This document shows, piece by piece, positions 21,033 to 32,095 of a DNA stretch of 64,000 nucleotides. Position 1 is the first letter of the stretch, and the number at the start of each line of letters is the position of its first letter. A program made the position numbers and the translations under genes. Source of the DNA: Ailurus styani (lineage: Eukaryota > Chordata > Mammalia > Carnivora > Ailuridae); assembly GCA_002007465.1 (NCBI GenBank), contig LNAC01000103.1:1634565-1698564 (forward strand), written 5' to 3'. The notes beneath the pieces are model-generated. The model saw only the letters and a list, made by a program, of their open reading frames with translations, did no database searches and had not been told where the DNA came from.

Positions 21033-21235
21033 GGCACCTGGGTGGCTCAGTGGGTTAAAGCCTCTGCTTTTGGCTCAGGTCATGATCTCAGCGTCCTGGG
21101 ATTGAGGCCCGCATCGAGCTCTCTGCTCAGCAGGGAGCCTGCTTCCTCCTCTCCCTGTCTCTCTGCCTGCCTCTCTGCCTACTTGTAATCTCTCTCTCTG
21201 TGTCAAATAAATAAATAAAATCTTTAAAAAAAAAG
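21033..21235 (+). mobile_element. Young mustelid-type CanSINE
   Basis: Near-complete copy with the GGGTTAAAGCCTCTGC head, GCCTGCCTCTCTGCCTACTT middle and AAATAAATAAATAAAATC tail. Perfect TSD ATGACAACTCATTG at 21019-21032 and 21236-21249. Confidence 0.97.
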
Positions 21236-21249
21236 ATGACAACTCATTG

Positions 21250-22616
21250 ACTATTGCTTAGTTATGATTTCATTCAGTTATTCATTATGTCTCCATCTCA
21301 GCTGATGGAAAAGCATAAGAATCTTTTTCATCAAATCCTGGATCTGTTACAATAACACATCTCCTTTCTCCATGTTACCAATCTTTTAGAAGTCTTTAGC
21401 TATCCTGCTATGAATCAAGAAAGTAATACTCAAGAGTAATTCTTCTGCACTTAACCGTCAGGAAAGTTACTGGTGATGGAGCAATAGATAAAGCATTCTC
21501 TGTATATCTTCGAAACAGAGGAAACCATCTATGCTTACTCCATGTTTACTGCTATGTTTATCTATCTGAAAAAGCCCAATTGCCTTACTAAATAAATATT
21601 GTATACCCATGTAAAAAATCACAAACACATGTAAAAAATTCAGTTTATATGATAAGACAGTGCTTCATTTCTTGTTTTGCCACGTGACAATCAGTACATA
21701 GTTTAAACATTATTTCAGGCTAAATGCCACAATTTGCCTCACATAGATAACACAGGAAAGCAGTTATAAGTAGTGACTCCTACTGGATATTTTTTTGTGT
21801 GTGCATTTGTTAGTGTTTATTTGAATCAAGCAACGGAGAAATATAAGTTCTCTTTCCATCAGTAAAATGGCACTTAAATTATCCTCCTAAAAGTATGTAC
21901 TTTAGCATGAAAGTACTATTTCTTACATAGTTGAACAATATTTATTTAAAAAATATTTCCCTACATTTTTATCTTTCCTTTGTCCACATTAGCCATTATA
22001 GTAGTGGTATAGTTGGACACTAGTTTAATATAATAAGCATTTTCTTGTCTTGATTCCTGGACTATAGATGTTTAATTTTTATTCTGTTCTGTCTACCAGA
22101 ACAACGTTTATTCTAACATTTTTTCAGAGGTTGAAATCCATAGTGTAGCAATCATGTAGTTTAACATTTTCCAGCAGAAAGAGCAAGAGCAAGTGACATA
22201 CCTTTTATACTAAATATATAGATTTCTTTCTTATGTCAGCATGAAAACTCTTAAAAGTGAGGTAAATGATAAGAGCACTTCAATGTCCATTGGGAGAATT
22301 TTTCATATCTTTTAAACCACAGTGCTCTTTAATAAAACTGAATTTTAAAAGTTTAATAATTAATTCTTATGCTATATCACCTGTGTTTCACTTTTTTTGT
22401 AGATAAATATTAATAGGAAAGAAATTAGCTCTTAAAGTCTTTAGTCTGAAGGCATAATCTCTACCTTAATGAAACAATAAAACAAGTATAGTACTAATGG
22501 AATTAAGTGATATCAAATATAAATGTAGAAAAATGAAATAATGAAGATTCTTAACTCAGTATTACAGTATAATTGATCAGATGGGAAAATTAAAATTTTT
22601 TTAAATTTTCATTTTT
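21250..22616. other. Unassigned AT-rich DNA
   Basis: No element recognised in 1.4 kb. Confidence 0.5.
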
Positions 22617-22790
22617 AACCTTTATATTTATATATTTTTATATATAAACCTTTATATTTATATACTTTTATATAAAAGTATTTTATATACTTTTGTCTCT
22701 ATAAATGCACATTATATTTATATAATTTTTATATTTATATAAAACCTTTATATTTATATACTTTATATTTATATTTATATACTGTACATT
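22617..22790. repeat. AT-rich minisatellite-like block
   Basis: The 18-base unit AACCTTTATATTTATATA occurs exactly at 22617-22634, 22647-22664 and 22743-22760, embedded in TTTATATTTATA-type sequence. Confidence 0.9.
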
Positions 22791-23350
22791 AGCTTAATCT
22801 TTAAATGGAAGAAAGTTATTTGTAAAGGAATCCACAATCTTGTTAACACCTAAGCCTTGGTCAGTGCTAATAAGATTAAAAAATATGGGGTCATAAGATT
22901 ATATTAGGTAATGAATCTGGAAACTTCTGGAAAATGCACTGAAATTCAAGAGGGTAGTCTGTTTATAGTTCTGCTTCTGGCTTTGAATAGGAATAAAATA
23001 AGAAAAAATGAATATAGGAGTTGTTAAGTACTACAGATGTCCAGTACTCTAATTTAAAATCTGGTTCTGTGTAATAACTTGAAAGTTAGAGGTTTTGTGA
23101 AACCCCAGTCTGGAGACCTTGTTGTGAGCATAGAATAAGCAGCAGAACGTTCTTTCATTCACCAAAGCCTAACCTTCTGCTAACTTGAAAATCTCTTTAT
23201 TTTGAATCTGGCCTTCACTGGGACTCATTAACTCTCTTTTGCTGGTAATCTAGCAAAAGTATTTTTCCTACCAGAATTATGATCAGGGCAGTCCAGATCA
23301 TCTGTAGAGCATCTTCTTGAAAAGATTGATAGGCATCCTGAGCTCCTTAT
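22791..23350. other. Unassigned DNA
   Basis: Nothing recognised. Confidence 0.5.
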
Positions 23351-23365
23351 AAATAGCCATATATG

Positions 23366-23441
23366 TATACACACACTGAAATACATATATACATACATAC
23401 TCTGAAATATATATATACACATATACATACATACTCTGAAA
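23366..23441. repeat. TA/CA-rich block with a repeated CTCTGAAA motif
   Basis: The 17-mer ACATACATACTCTGAAA occurs exactly at 23391-23407 and 23425-23441, and the second copy runs into the LINE-1 body. Confidence 0.9.
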
Positions 23442-23913
23442 ACTATAGAATACTTATGAAAGAAGTAGAAAGGGATGCAAAGAAATGGAAAAACATTCCA
23501 TGCTAATGGATTGGGAGAACAAACACTGTTAAAATGTCTGTACTATCTAAAGCAATCTATATATTTAATGCAATCCTTATCAAAATACCACCAGCATTTT
23601 TCACAGAGCTAGAACAAACAGTCCTAAAATTTGTATGGGACCACAAAAGACCCTAGATAGCCCAAGCCATCCTGAAAAAGAAAACCAAGCTGGAGGCATC
23701 ACAATTCTGGATTTCAAGTTGTATTACAAAGCTTAGTCATCAAGATGGTATGGTACTGGGACAAAAACAGACACATAGATCAATGGAACAGAATAGAAAA
23801 ACCAGAAATGGACACACAACTGTATGGTCAACAAATCTTTGACAAAGGAGGAAAGAATATCCAATGGAAGAAAGATAGTCTCTTCAACAAATGGTGTTAA
23901 GAAAATTGGACAG

Positions 23914-24110
23914 ATGGGGCGCCTGGGTGGCTCAGTGGGTTAAAGCCTCTGCCTTCGGCTCAGGTCATGATCTCAGGGTCCTGGGATCGAGCCCCACATC
24001 AGGCTCTCTGCTCGGCGGGGAGTCTGCTTCCTCCTCTCTCTCTTTCTGCTTCTCTGCCTACTTGTGATCTCTCTCTCTGTCAAATAAATAAATAAAATCT
24101 TTTAAAAAAA
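23914..24110 (+). mobile_element. Young mustelid-type CanSINE inside LINE-1
   Basis: Starts GGGGCGCCTGGGTGGCTCAG at 23916 and has an AAATAAATAAATAAAATC end with an A-tail. Perfect 15-base TSD AAGAAAATTGGACAG at 23899-23913 and 24111-24125. Two extra bases (AT) sit between the left TSD and the SINE head. Confidence 0.97.
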
Positions 24111-24139
24111 AAGAAAATTGGACAGCTACCTGCAGAAGA

Positions 24140-24391
24140 ATGAAACTGGATCGCTTTCTTATGCCATACACACAAATAAATTCAAAATGGATGAAAGACC
24201 TAAATTTGAGACAGGACACCATCAAAATCCTAGCAGAGAACACAGGAAGCAACCTCTTTGACCTTGGCCATAGCAACTTCTTACTAGACACATCTCCAGA
24301 GGCAAGGGAAACAAAAGCAAAAATGAACTATTGGGACTTCATTAAGATAAAAAGCTTCTGCACAGAAAAGGAAACAATTAACAAAACTTAA
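24140..24391 (+). pseudogene. LINE-1 ORF2 C-terminal-third fragment
   Basis: This frame encodes KLDRFLMPYTQINSKWMKDL and then DTIKILAENTGSNLFDLG and RETKAKMNYWDFIKIKSFC, a conserved region of ORF2p after the reverse transcriptase. It ends at a premature stop (TAA at 24389-24391). No function is expected. Confidence 0.85.
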
Positions 24392-24884
24392 AGGCAGCCT
24401 ATGGAATAGAAGATATTTGTGAATGACATATCTGATAAAGGGTTAATATCCAAATCTATAAAGAACTTATCAAATTCAACACCCAAATAACAAATAATCC
24501 AGTTAAAAATGGACAGAAGACATGAATAGACATTTTTCCAAAGAAGACATCCAGGTGGCCAACAGACACATGGAAAGGTGCTCAGCATCACTCATGATCA
24601 GGGAAATACAAATCAAAACCATGATGACATACCATCTCATACCTTCAGAATAGCTAAAATAAACAACACAAGAAATGGCAGGTGTTGGAGAGGATGCAAA
24701 GAAAAAGGGATGCACCCTCTTACACTGTTGGTGAGAATGCAAACTGGTGCAGCCATGGTGGAAAACAGAATGGAGGTTCCTCAAAATCTTAAAATTAGAG
24801 CTACCCTACAACCCAGCAATTGCACTACCAGGTATTTATCCAAAGGATACAAAAATACAGATTTGAAGGGGTACATGCACCCTG

Positions 24885-25124
24885 ATGTTCATAACAGTAT
24901 TATTAATAGCCAAGTTATGGGAAGATCCCAAATGTCCATTGACTGATGAATGGATAAAGAAGATGTGGTATATATGCACAATGGAATATTACTCAGCCAT
25001 TGAAAAGAATAAAACCTTGCCATTTGCAACATTGTGGATGGAGCTAGAGTATATTAGGCTAAGTGAAATAAGTCAGTCAGAGAAAAACAAATACTATATG
25101 ATTTCACTCAAATGTGGAATTTAA
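24885..25124 (+). pseudogene. LINE-1 ORF2 C-terminus with natural stop
   Basis: The frame carries MEYYSAIEKNKTLPFATLWM and ISQSEKNKYYMISLKCGI before the stop, matching the position of the normal ORF2p C-terminus (MEYY...ISQ...). The 3' UTR follows. It is out of frame with the part upstream. Confidence 0.8.
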
Positions 25125-25401
25125 GAAACAAAACAGATGAGCATATGGGAGGGGAAAAAAAAGGGAAGGAAACAAACCAGAAGAGACTCTTAAGGATAGA
25201 GAACAAATTGAGGGGTGATGGAGTGAGGTGGCTGGAGGATGTGCTGGATGGATGATGGGTATTAATGAGGGCACTTGTTATGATGAGCACTCAGTGTTGT
25301 ATGTAAGTGATGAATCACTGAATTCTATTCCTGAAACCAATATTGATTGCACTGTATGTTTACTAAGTAGAATTTGAATAAGTAACAATTAAAAAAAAGA
25401 A

Positions 25402-25846
25402 ATACCCATGTATATTTGCTGCCCACTGTCTGTTATCTGTGACTGGTAAAAATTAGAATCACAATGGTCCATTGTTTACATAAAATTAAACCTTTCCACC
25501 TGGTTGTAACAGAGGGTTTAGTCTTCCTAATTACAGTTGTCTCTTTATTTGCTCCAGAGGCCCTAGCCAAGTCACACTGTATTGTCGCTCTCTATGAAGT
25601 TGCTATCACAATCCTTCTTAAATGCCTTCTAATCCATGTGGGAAATAAATGTGGATATTAGGTAAGAATCAGATTCTGGTTTTTGATGGTGTATCTGGTA
25701 TATCTGATGATAGGAAGCACAACTCATATGTAGCTGAAATCAGGCTTTCGACTACTTTCCTCATGTCTAGATTTTGAAAACCTTTGTTTTGGAAAACTAA
25801 TGACTTATATCCAGCCCACTGGAAGGTACATTGCTGCCCCCAATAC
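25402..25846. other. Unassigned DNA with an unremarkable 66-codon open frame
   Basis: The frame at 25464-25661 has some hydrophobic residues (FLITVVSLFA) but no family resemblance, no start context and no neighbour to support it. It is treated as chance. Confidence 0.5.
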
Positions 25847-25860
25847 AAGAAACTTTTCTT

Positions 25861-26062
25861 TTTTTTTTTTTTTTAAAGATTTTTATTTATTTATTTCACA
25901 GAGGGAGAGAGATCACAAGGAGGCAGAGAGACAGGCAGAGAGAGGGGGGAAGCAGGCTCCCCGCCGAGCAGGGAGCCCGATGTGGGCCTCGATCCCAGGA
26001 CCCTGAGATCATGACCTGCGCCGAAAGCAGAGGCTTTAACCCACTGAGCCACCCAGGCGCCC
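25861..26062 (-). mobile_element. Young mustelid-type CanSINE, antisense
   Basis: T-tail, GATCACAAGGAGGCAGAGAG body and reversed head GAGCCACCCAGGCGCCC. Perfect 14-base TSD AAGAAACTTTTCTT at 25847-25860 and 26063-26076. Confidence 0.97.
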
Positions 26063-26076
26063 AAGAAACTTTTCTT

Positions 26077-27842
26077 AATTCATCTTTATTGTGACCTATG
26101 GAAAGAATAGTTAAGTATTTAACAAAGAGAGAACCAAGCATGTCTGAAGCATGCACATGCATATTTTAATCTCCATTATCAGATAAATTTACTCTGTTTG
26201 GTGGTGAACATAATGGGGCAAGAGTGCAGCAAAAGTAGAATTGCACAACTTTCCCTCAGATTTTTGGAAGTGCTTAGGTACTTGTTTTATACAATCAAGC
26301 TAGGAATACCGAGAATCAAAAACAAGGGAAACTTCCCAGTGTGCACTTGATGATGCAGAAGAATACAGATTTTTAAAACAATGGAATAAATATACACTTA
26401 AAATGGGGAAAATAACTCTGAAATAAAAACTATAAATAAAATGAAATTGATAGTTTAAAAAGCATATTTTAATTCAAGAAATGTTATATAATGATCTATA
26501 TTAGAAAAATAGTTTTAAAGTTTTGGAAAAACAAATTTAAAGCTAAAGCGTGAACAGTTTCTTGATGACAGTCATATACTTAGAAAACTTAAAAGAAACA
26601 AGTGAAAATGAAAAATACTTGCATCTATTTTTATAAAAAAGTCATTTTTGTAAGGTAATCATAAAAATTAAGAACATACCTATATACAAATTATAGTAAT
26701 AGAGATCCTGCTTTCAGTAGCAGTAAAATAACTTATTAAGAGATACACCTAATAAGTGGTTTATAGAAAACTTTTGAAAAATAAGACATAAAAAATTAGC
26801 ACATTAGCCTTAAAAGCTATTGCATATGGAAAGAAACATTTGAAACTAATAGAAACTAATAGAAAACCATATGATGTCAATAGAGAGGATGATTTCATAA
26901 TGTCACTTATTTGTAAATCATTCTATAAATTAAATGTGATCTCAGTCAAAATAATAATTTAGAGTGGGTGATGCTGACCAGTCCCACTTTTAAACATTTT
27001 AGAATGAAGTTTTTCTGAAAATATAAGCATGTAAAAATAACTAAGAACACTTAGGAAAGGAATAAAAGTAGTAGAATTATGTATAAGGTGAAAGCACTCG
27101 TGGATTTCCTCCAAATTTAAGTCATATAAAGGAACATTGTATAAGAATCCCATCAGCTGGGCATTTATCACAATATCCTTTCATATCTACTGAGAAATGT
27201 GTTAGATTTAAACAAAGCCAGTGTCTTACAGTAATAACTCATGGACCTAATGTTTTCTGATTTTTTAAGTTAGAACATTAAAGAAATCAGGGTCTAAGAA
27301 TCATTTCTCATTATGATTCTGGAATTCAGAAAAAATATATAGACAAATTCTGATGACTGCAGAATTCTTTGGAGTCACTTAAAATTTTGCATGTATCCAA
27401 CCTTGTCATTTGAATGAGGATTCTCCTGAGGAATTTCCTTAATTTTCAAGTGGTCAGTGTGTCAGCAATATTGCCTAACCGAAAAGGGTGCAACCTGTGT
27501 TTATGCTAACTTATCTTTAAAGGAAATGTGCTCCCTGAAGTTATACAGTGAGGGGGCCCTGCGAGGCCATCATATTGTCCAATTTTCCAGCTAAAGCAAA
27601 GAAGAATATTGTGGATTTAAGAACATTAACTTCCTGAGTCATAGGTTGCTTTGTCCTGCCATTCAACATTTTGGACGTTGAAGTCAAAGAATGATGAATT
27701 GTTAATATTACAAGGAATTGTTTGGTAGGAGAACTTGGTAGTGGTATACAAAGGTGTCCTGGCACCTATATAATTTTATGGATCCTTACTATGTGAGTAA
27801 TGTTTGTGTAAAAAATCTGGGTGAATTAAAATTACAATTCCA
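26077..27842. other. Unassigned AT-rich DNA, 1.8 kb
   Basis: No repeat family, gene or RNA recognised. A short CACTGAAACTAATAGAAACTAA-like duplication (GAAACTAATA, twice) is near 26842-26862. Confidence 0.5.
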
Positions 27843-28249
27843 GGGTTGCCAGCCTGGTCCAATTGGTTAAGTGTCCTACTCTTTTTTTTTTTTTTTTTTT
27901 TTTTTATTTTTTTTTTTTTNTCACAAGTAGGCAAAGAGGCAGGCAGAGGGAGAAGGGGAAGCAGGCTCCCCGCCGAGCAGAGAGCCCAAGCAGGGCTCGA
28001 CCTCAGGACCCTGAGATCATGACCTGAGCCGAAGGCAGAGGCTTTAACCCACTGAGCCACCCAGGCGTCCCAAGTGTCCCACTCTTGATTTAAGCTCAGG
28101 TCATGATCTCAGGGTCCTGATTCCAAGCCCTGCTAGCCCTGCATTGGGCTCAGCTAGATGTAGAGCCTGCTTAAGATTCTCTCTTTACTTTTTCTTCTGC
28201 CTCTCCCCTATCTCTCTCTCTCCCTCTCGAAAGGAAAGAAAAAAAAAAA
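27843..28249 (+). mobile_element. Older CanSINE, split by a younger SINE
   Basis: The head (GGGTTGCCAGCCTGGTCCAA and GGTTAAGTGTCCTACTCTT) is at 27843-27883. The body resumes at 28087 with GATTTAAGCTCAGGTCATGA and ends near GAAAGGAAAGAAAAAAAAAA. The pieces join cleanly when the inner SINE is removed. Confidence 0.88.
27884..28071 (-). mobile_element. Mustelid-type CanSINE, antisense, nested; 5-prime-most tail region collapsed
   Basis: Body TCACAAGTAGGCAAAGAGGC to reversed head CACCCAGGCGTCC. A 15-base TSD flanks it: AAGTGTCCTACTCTT at 27869-27883 and AAGTGTCCCACTCTT at 28072-28086. The usual ATTTATTTATTTGACAGAGAG stretch is missing and replaced by a T-run and one N (27920). Confidence 0.93.
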
Positions 28250-28298
28250 TCCCTTCCTCTGGGAGGGAATGTTAGGGAAAATATCTCTATTTCTTGAA

Positions 28299-28343
28299 TA
28301 TATATGTATATATGTGTGTGTATATATATATATACACACACAC
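28299..28343. repeat. (TA)/(TG)/(CA) microsatellite with perfect palindrome
   Basis: TG4 at 28313-28320, TA7 at 28321-28334 and CA4 at 28335-28342 form a 30-base perfect palindrome. Confidence 0.95.
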
Positions 28344-29910
28344 CCTAGAGAGAAAGGAACTCTTCCTAAAGAGCAGCTCTTCCTAAATTTGTCTTAATGG
28401 GATCACTATCTATTTAAATCCAACACATACCATCTAAACGAGTCTCTCTTTCTTTCACACTTCTGTTTCTGGGTTTTTAAAAGTAAGACTTTACTGTCAA
28501 GTCATGAAAAGATACAGGAAACTCGCTTTCCTATTTGACAGCTATATGGTTCTTAATATCGGGGGCCAACTAAATAAGGAGATAACAGGGATGCCAGAAT
28601 GGAGTAAAAGGAAGGGGCTTTATTGGCAGCGAAAAAATCCCATTATTTACTTATATCCAAATATGAACATATATTAAGCTCAAAGTTGCATGTTTTATTA
28701 TTGTAATCTTACTCTGAAATTACAACTTGACTGTTAGGTTTAATTTATGTCTTTTGCATTTCTTACTTTTATTTCTTAACTCGTAGCAAAGACTAAGATG
28801 AAAATTTTAAATTACTTTTCTGAAGAAATCTCAGAGAAATTTCAGCAAGCATTGAATGAACAAAAATGGCATGATGGAACAGAAATAGTTCTTTGACTGT
28901 CAGCAGATATTTAAATAACATGAATGTCATCTAGTTATAATGGATTCCTTTAAAACTGATGATACTTAGAGAACAAAGGGAATCAGCCCAGAGTCACTTA
29001 CTGCAAAAAACTGCGGAGTATAATAGTTGACATGAAAATGACTCTTCAAGACTTTTAGTATAATAAACCCCTGGGTGAAGACTCTCAGAGTGACTCCCAG
29101 AAATACAGAACCAACTGCTTTTCCATAAAACTACTACATTTATGATCACCCAGAGAGACTAAAGTACAAGTGTAAAATTCCTGCTGTGACTGGCCTTAAT
29201 ATTAAAAGCCAGAGAAATGGAAAAAAGGGGCAGAAGAGTGAAGGTCATGTTTAAAAACAGTATTTTTAAAAAAATTAGCCTGCAATATATGCCTTTTTTC
29301 TTAATTATTAATTCAGTGATTCAGTCATCTCTTAAATTATTCATTTAATAACAGTAAATGCTAATTGAGCACATTTCATTCATTGGTAGCCTTTTTGTAA
29401 GTTATAGTCACTAGAAAGATAAGTATGGTATGTTTTCTGATTCCAGGAGTCCTCAGTCAGTGGGATACATAATTATTTAAATCATTAAATAAATGCGATA
29501 TAATAGCAGATATAAAAAAGACAAGTGATCTGTGAAATCACAGGAAAAACAACTTAGTTTAGCTAGAATGACTAGGTGAGATATCAGAGAAGAGAGAACA
29601 TTTAATCTGGATTTTGAAGAAAAGAATAATAAAACTTACTGTTTAGAAGTAACAATAACATGGTCAGAAGAAAGGAAATGACATATAATTTCAGTATAAC
29701 TGGCTTAATATCATGAATAGGAATTGGAAACTCTCTTAGAATAAACAGGAAGCTAAAAATACTCTTTGCAAACAGTGTGCCTGAAAGAATTGTGTCATTC
29801 CTAACATTAATACTCAAAATTATTAATACCTGTAACAATATCTGGTACAATGTAATACTCTAAATATTTGTGGAGTTGGACTAAATACAACCCTAATAAA
29901 TCAGATTTTT
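28344..29910. other. Unassigned AT-rich DNA
   Basis: 1.6 kb without a confident element. A patch at about 28560-28640 (GGGGGCCAACTAAATAAGG, GGGGCTTTATTGGCAGCG) could be an LTR scrap because CTTTATTGG is the reverse of a polyadenylation signal context, but it is too short to call. Confidence 0.45.
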
Positions 29911-29920
29911 TAAAGGTTTT

Positions 29921-30121
29921 TTTTTTTTAAAGATTTTATTTATTTATTTGACACAGAGAGAGAGATCAGATCACAAGTAGGCAGAGAGGCAGAGAGAGAG
30001 AGAGGAGGAAGCAGGCTTCCCACTGAGCAGGGAGCCTGATGTGGGCCTAGATCCCAGGACCCTGAGATCATGACCTGAGCTGAAGGCAGAGGCTTTAACC
30101 CACTGAGCCACCCAGGCGCCC
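29921..30121 (-). mobile_element. Mustelid-type CanSINE, antisense
   Basis: AAGATTTTATTTATTTATTTGA start, GATCACAAGTAGGCAGAGAG body and reversed head GCCACCCAGGCGCCC. A short TSD TAAAGGT is at 29911-29917 and 30122-30128. Confidence 0.93.
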
Positions 30122-30128
30122 TAAAGGT

Positions 30129-30440
30129 ATTTTTTAGTATACTTTATTTTTTAGAGCAGTTTTAGGTTCACAGTGAAATTAAGTGGAATATACAGAGATT
30201 TCCTGTATACCCTTGCCCACACACATGCACAGCCTTCCCATATCAGCTTAACTCATCAGAATATTTTTTTTAAGTAAGGATGAACCAACACTGACACATC
30301 ATAATGACCCAGAATCCATGGTTTACCCAAGGGTTCATTCTTTGTGTTGTAAATCCTGTGGTTTGGGCAAATGCATAATGATATGTATCTACCATTATAG
30401 TAACATACAATGTTGTTTTACTGCCCTAAAAATTGACTAG
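30129..30440 (-). mobile_element. Old L1M 3' UTR fragment, antisense
   Basis: 'AGAGCAGTTTTAGGTTCACA', 'CACACACATGCACAGCCTTC', 'ACACTGACACATCATAATGA', 'AGGGTTCATTCTTTGTGTTG' and 'TTACTGCCCTAAAAATTGAC' match the reverse of a well-known L1M 3' UTR. The preceding SINE inserted at its left edge. Confidence 0.75.
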
Positions 30441-31469
30441 GAATGTATTGTAAGGTGAACAGTATTCACTAAGAATGTATTATAAGGCATAGGTCTGTGT
30501 TTTCCAGGCTACTAATTGCATACGACTTTAGAATTATTCAACAGATTCATCATGTTCTGTGTTTATGTTTCTTAAGCAGAATTTAATAGGAAATTAACCA
30601 TTTTATGAAATACATGCAGATTTTCATGTGAGGTAGCACTTCCCAGTTGTATCAGGGAATCTCTAATGATCCATTCTCTGAGCCAGTGAAAGTGAGGGTC
30701 ATGAATGTGGCAATTATGAATTAATAAGATAGATGGCAGTTGATTAAATTTTTTTTCAGATAGCAACTTGTCCCACATTTCTACCATTTAGAGGAAAAAA
30801 AAGTGCACCTAAAAGTGGCTGAATTTTATTGTATCCAATAAATATCTTATATCTCAATGATAAAGGGAAATATGATGTCTCTCAATATGTTAAGTTTTAT
30901 GACATTTAGCAATTATGTGTTCTCTGTTCTGCCTTGCCATCATTTTGAGTAGTAAGATTATACTTTTTCATGTCATTGACTTTGGACTTGCTAAGTGACT
31001 TGCTAGGGAAAATGAAATATGAGCAAACATAACATAGGCCATTCTTGAGCAGAGACTTTATATGTAATCATGTAGTTTGTCTCTATCCATCCTCCCTTTG
31101 AGATTTTGTTATTTGCCAGGAAAAAATCATTCCCCAAATAGTGAATGTTCCTTCAGGTAGAAACCCAGAAAGAATTAGAACACAGGTGTTGCCCCGCAGA
31201 GCAACCTTGCACAGCAAAGACCAAGGCACCCTATATGTTTCATGCAATGTGATGAAGAATTAATGTTTGTCTGGGTTAGCTACTAAGATTTGAGGGTTTT
31301 GTATGCTGAAACGTCAGACTTACATATATATTGGCTTTTTAAATATCTCCCCTGGATGTCATCTCAAACTAGTATGAGATGTGAATTATTTTTTCCTTAT
31401 CCAACTTATTCTTCCTTACTGATTTCCATCCCAGAAAACAGCACCAATATACAACATGGTTGCTTAAGC
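30441..31469. other. Unassigned DNA
   Basis: A near-duplicate, 'AGGAATGTATTGTAAGG' and 'AAGAATGTATTATAAGG', is at about 30440-30488. Nothing else was recognised. Confidence 0.5.
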
Positions 31470-32095
31470 CAAAAATCTTGGTTGTCCTGAATTCCCTTTA
31501 TATTCTCCACCCCTTTAACAAATCCAGGCAAAGCATGAAAAAAATAGTGGTTAACATCCCTTACTTAAAATAGTTTAATGACTTCCATTTATACCTTCAA
31601 GGAAATCTTTTTTTGTTTGTTTGTTTACAATGGCCTACATCATTGCTATAAATGTTACTACATTTTCACTTACTATACTGTAGCCTTCTCACCTTCTCCT
31701 ATTTTCTTGGCTTCATAAAGATCATTCCTGTTTTACATGCATTGTGTTGGATATTCTTTGTCCTCAGACACCTCCTCTTTCAGATATTCTGATGGTAGCC
31801 CCCTTCTGATCATTCAGACACCTGTGAACTCAACAATGGCATCTTCTGTATCCTAAAGTAGTCACCTAGTTAAATATTCTCACATGATTCCATTTTATTC
31901 TCCTCCATCATTTTCTTATCCACTTATTTTTTTATTATTAGTCACTCCCTCACCACCCCACTCCACCACTTATTTGAATATTACCTCTAAGGAATGCGTT
32001 TAAGATATGTTCAGACCTGAATATTCAGCGTGGAGGACAGCACTTGAAACATCGTAGACATTCATTATACATCATGAGTTAGTGAAATCAGTGCT
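31470..32095 (+). mobile_element. L2 LINE 3'-region relic
   Basis: The order 'TTACTTAAAATAGTTTAATG' (CTTAAAA..CCTTCAATGGCTTCC zone), 'TACAATGGCCTACATCATTG', 'CACCTCCTCTTTCAGATATT', 'CACTTATTTGAATATTACCT' and a final 'AGACATTCATTATACATC' follows L2 through to its 3' end. Divergence is high but collinearity over 600 bases is persuasive. Confidence 0.6.

Larger units (their letters stand above)
23437..25401 (+). mobile_element. 5'-truncated carnivore LINE-1, sense
   Basis: Sense L1 from the later part of ORF2 (GAAAGAAGTAGAAAGGGATGC) through the ORF2 stop at about 25122 and the 3' UTR (ATGATGAGCACTCAGTGTTG, ATGAATCACTGAATTCTATT) to an A-tail at about 25393-25401. Frame breaks make it dead. A possible TSD is AAATAGCCATATATGTAT (about 23351) against AAATACCCATGTATATTT (25402 onward), with several differences. 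A SINE splits it at 23914. Confidence 0.92.

Noticed and set aside
25464..25661. 66-codon hydrophobic frame
   Set aside because: No family resemblance and no start context. Consistent with chance.
28558..28640. Possible small LTR scrap
   Set aside because: Only a CTTTATTGG word and a G-rich start support it. There are no ends, no TSD and no family match that I can recall.
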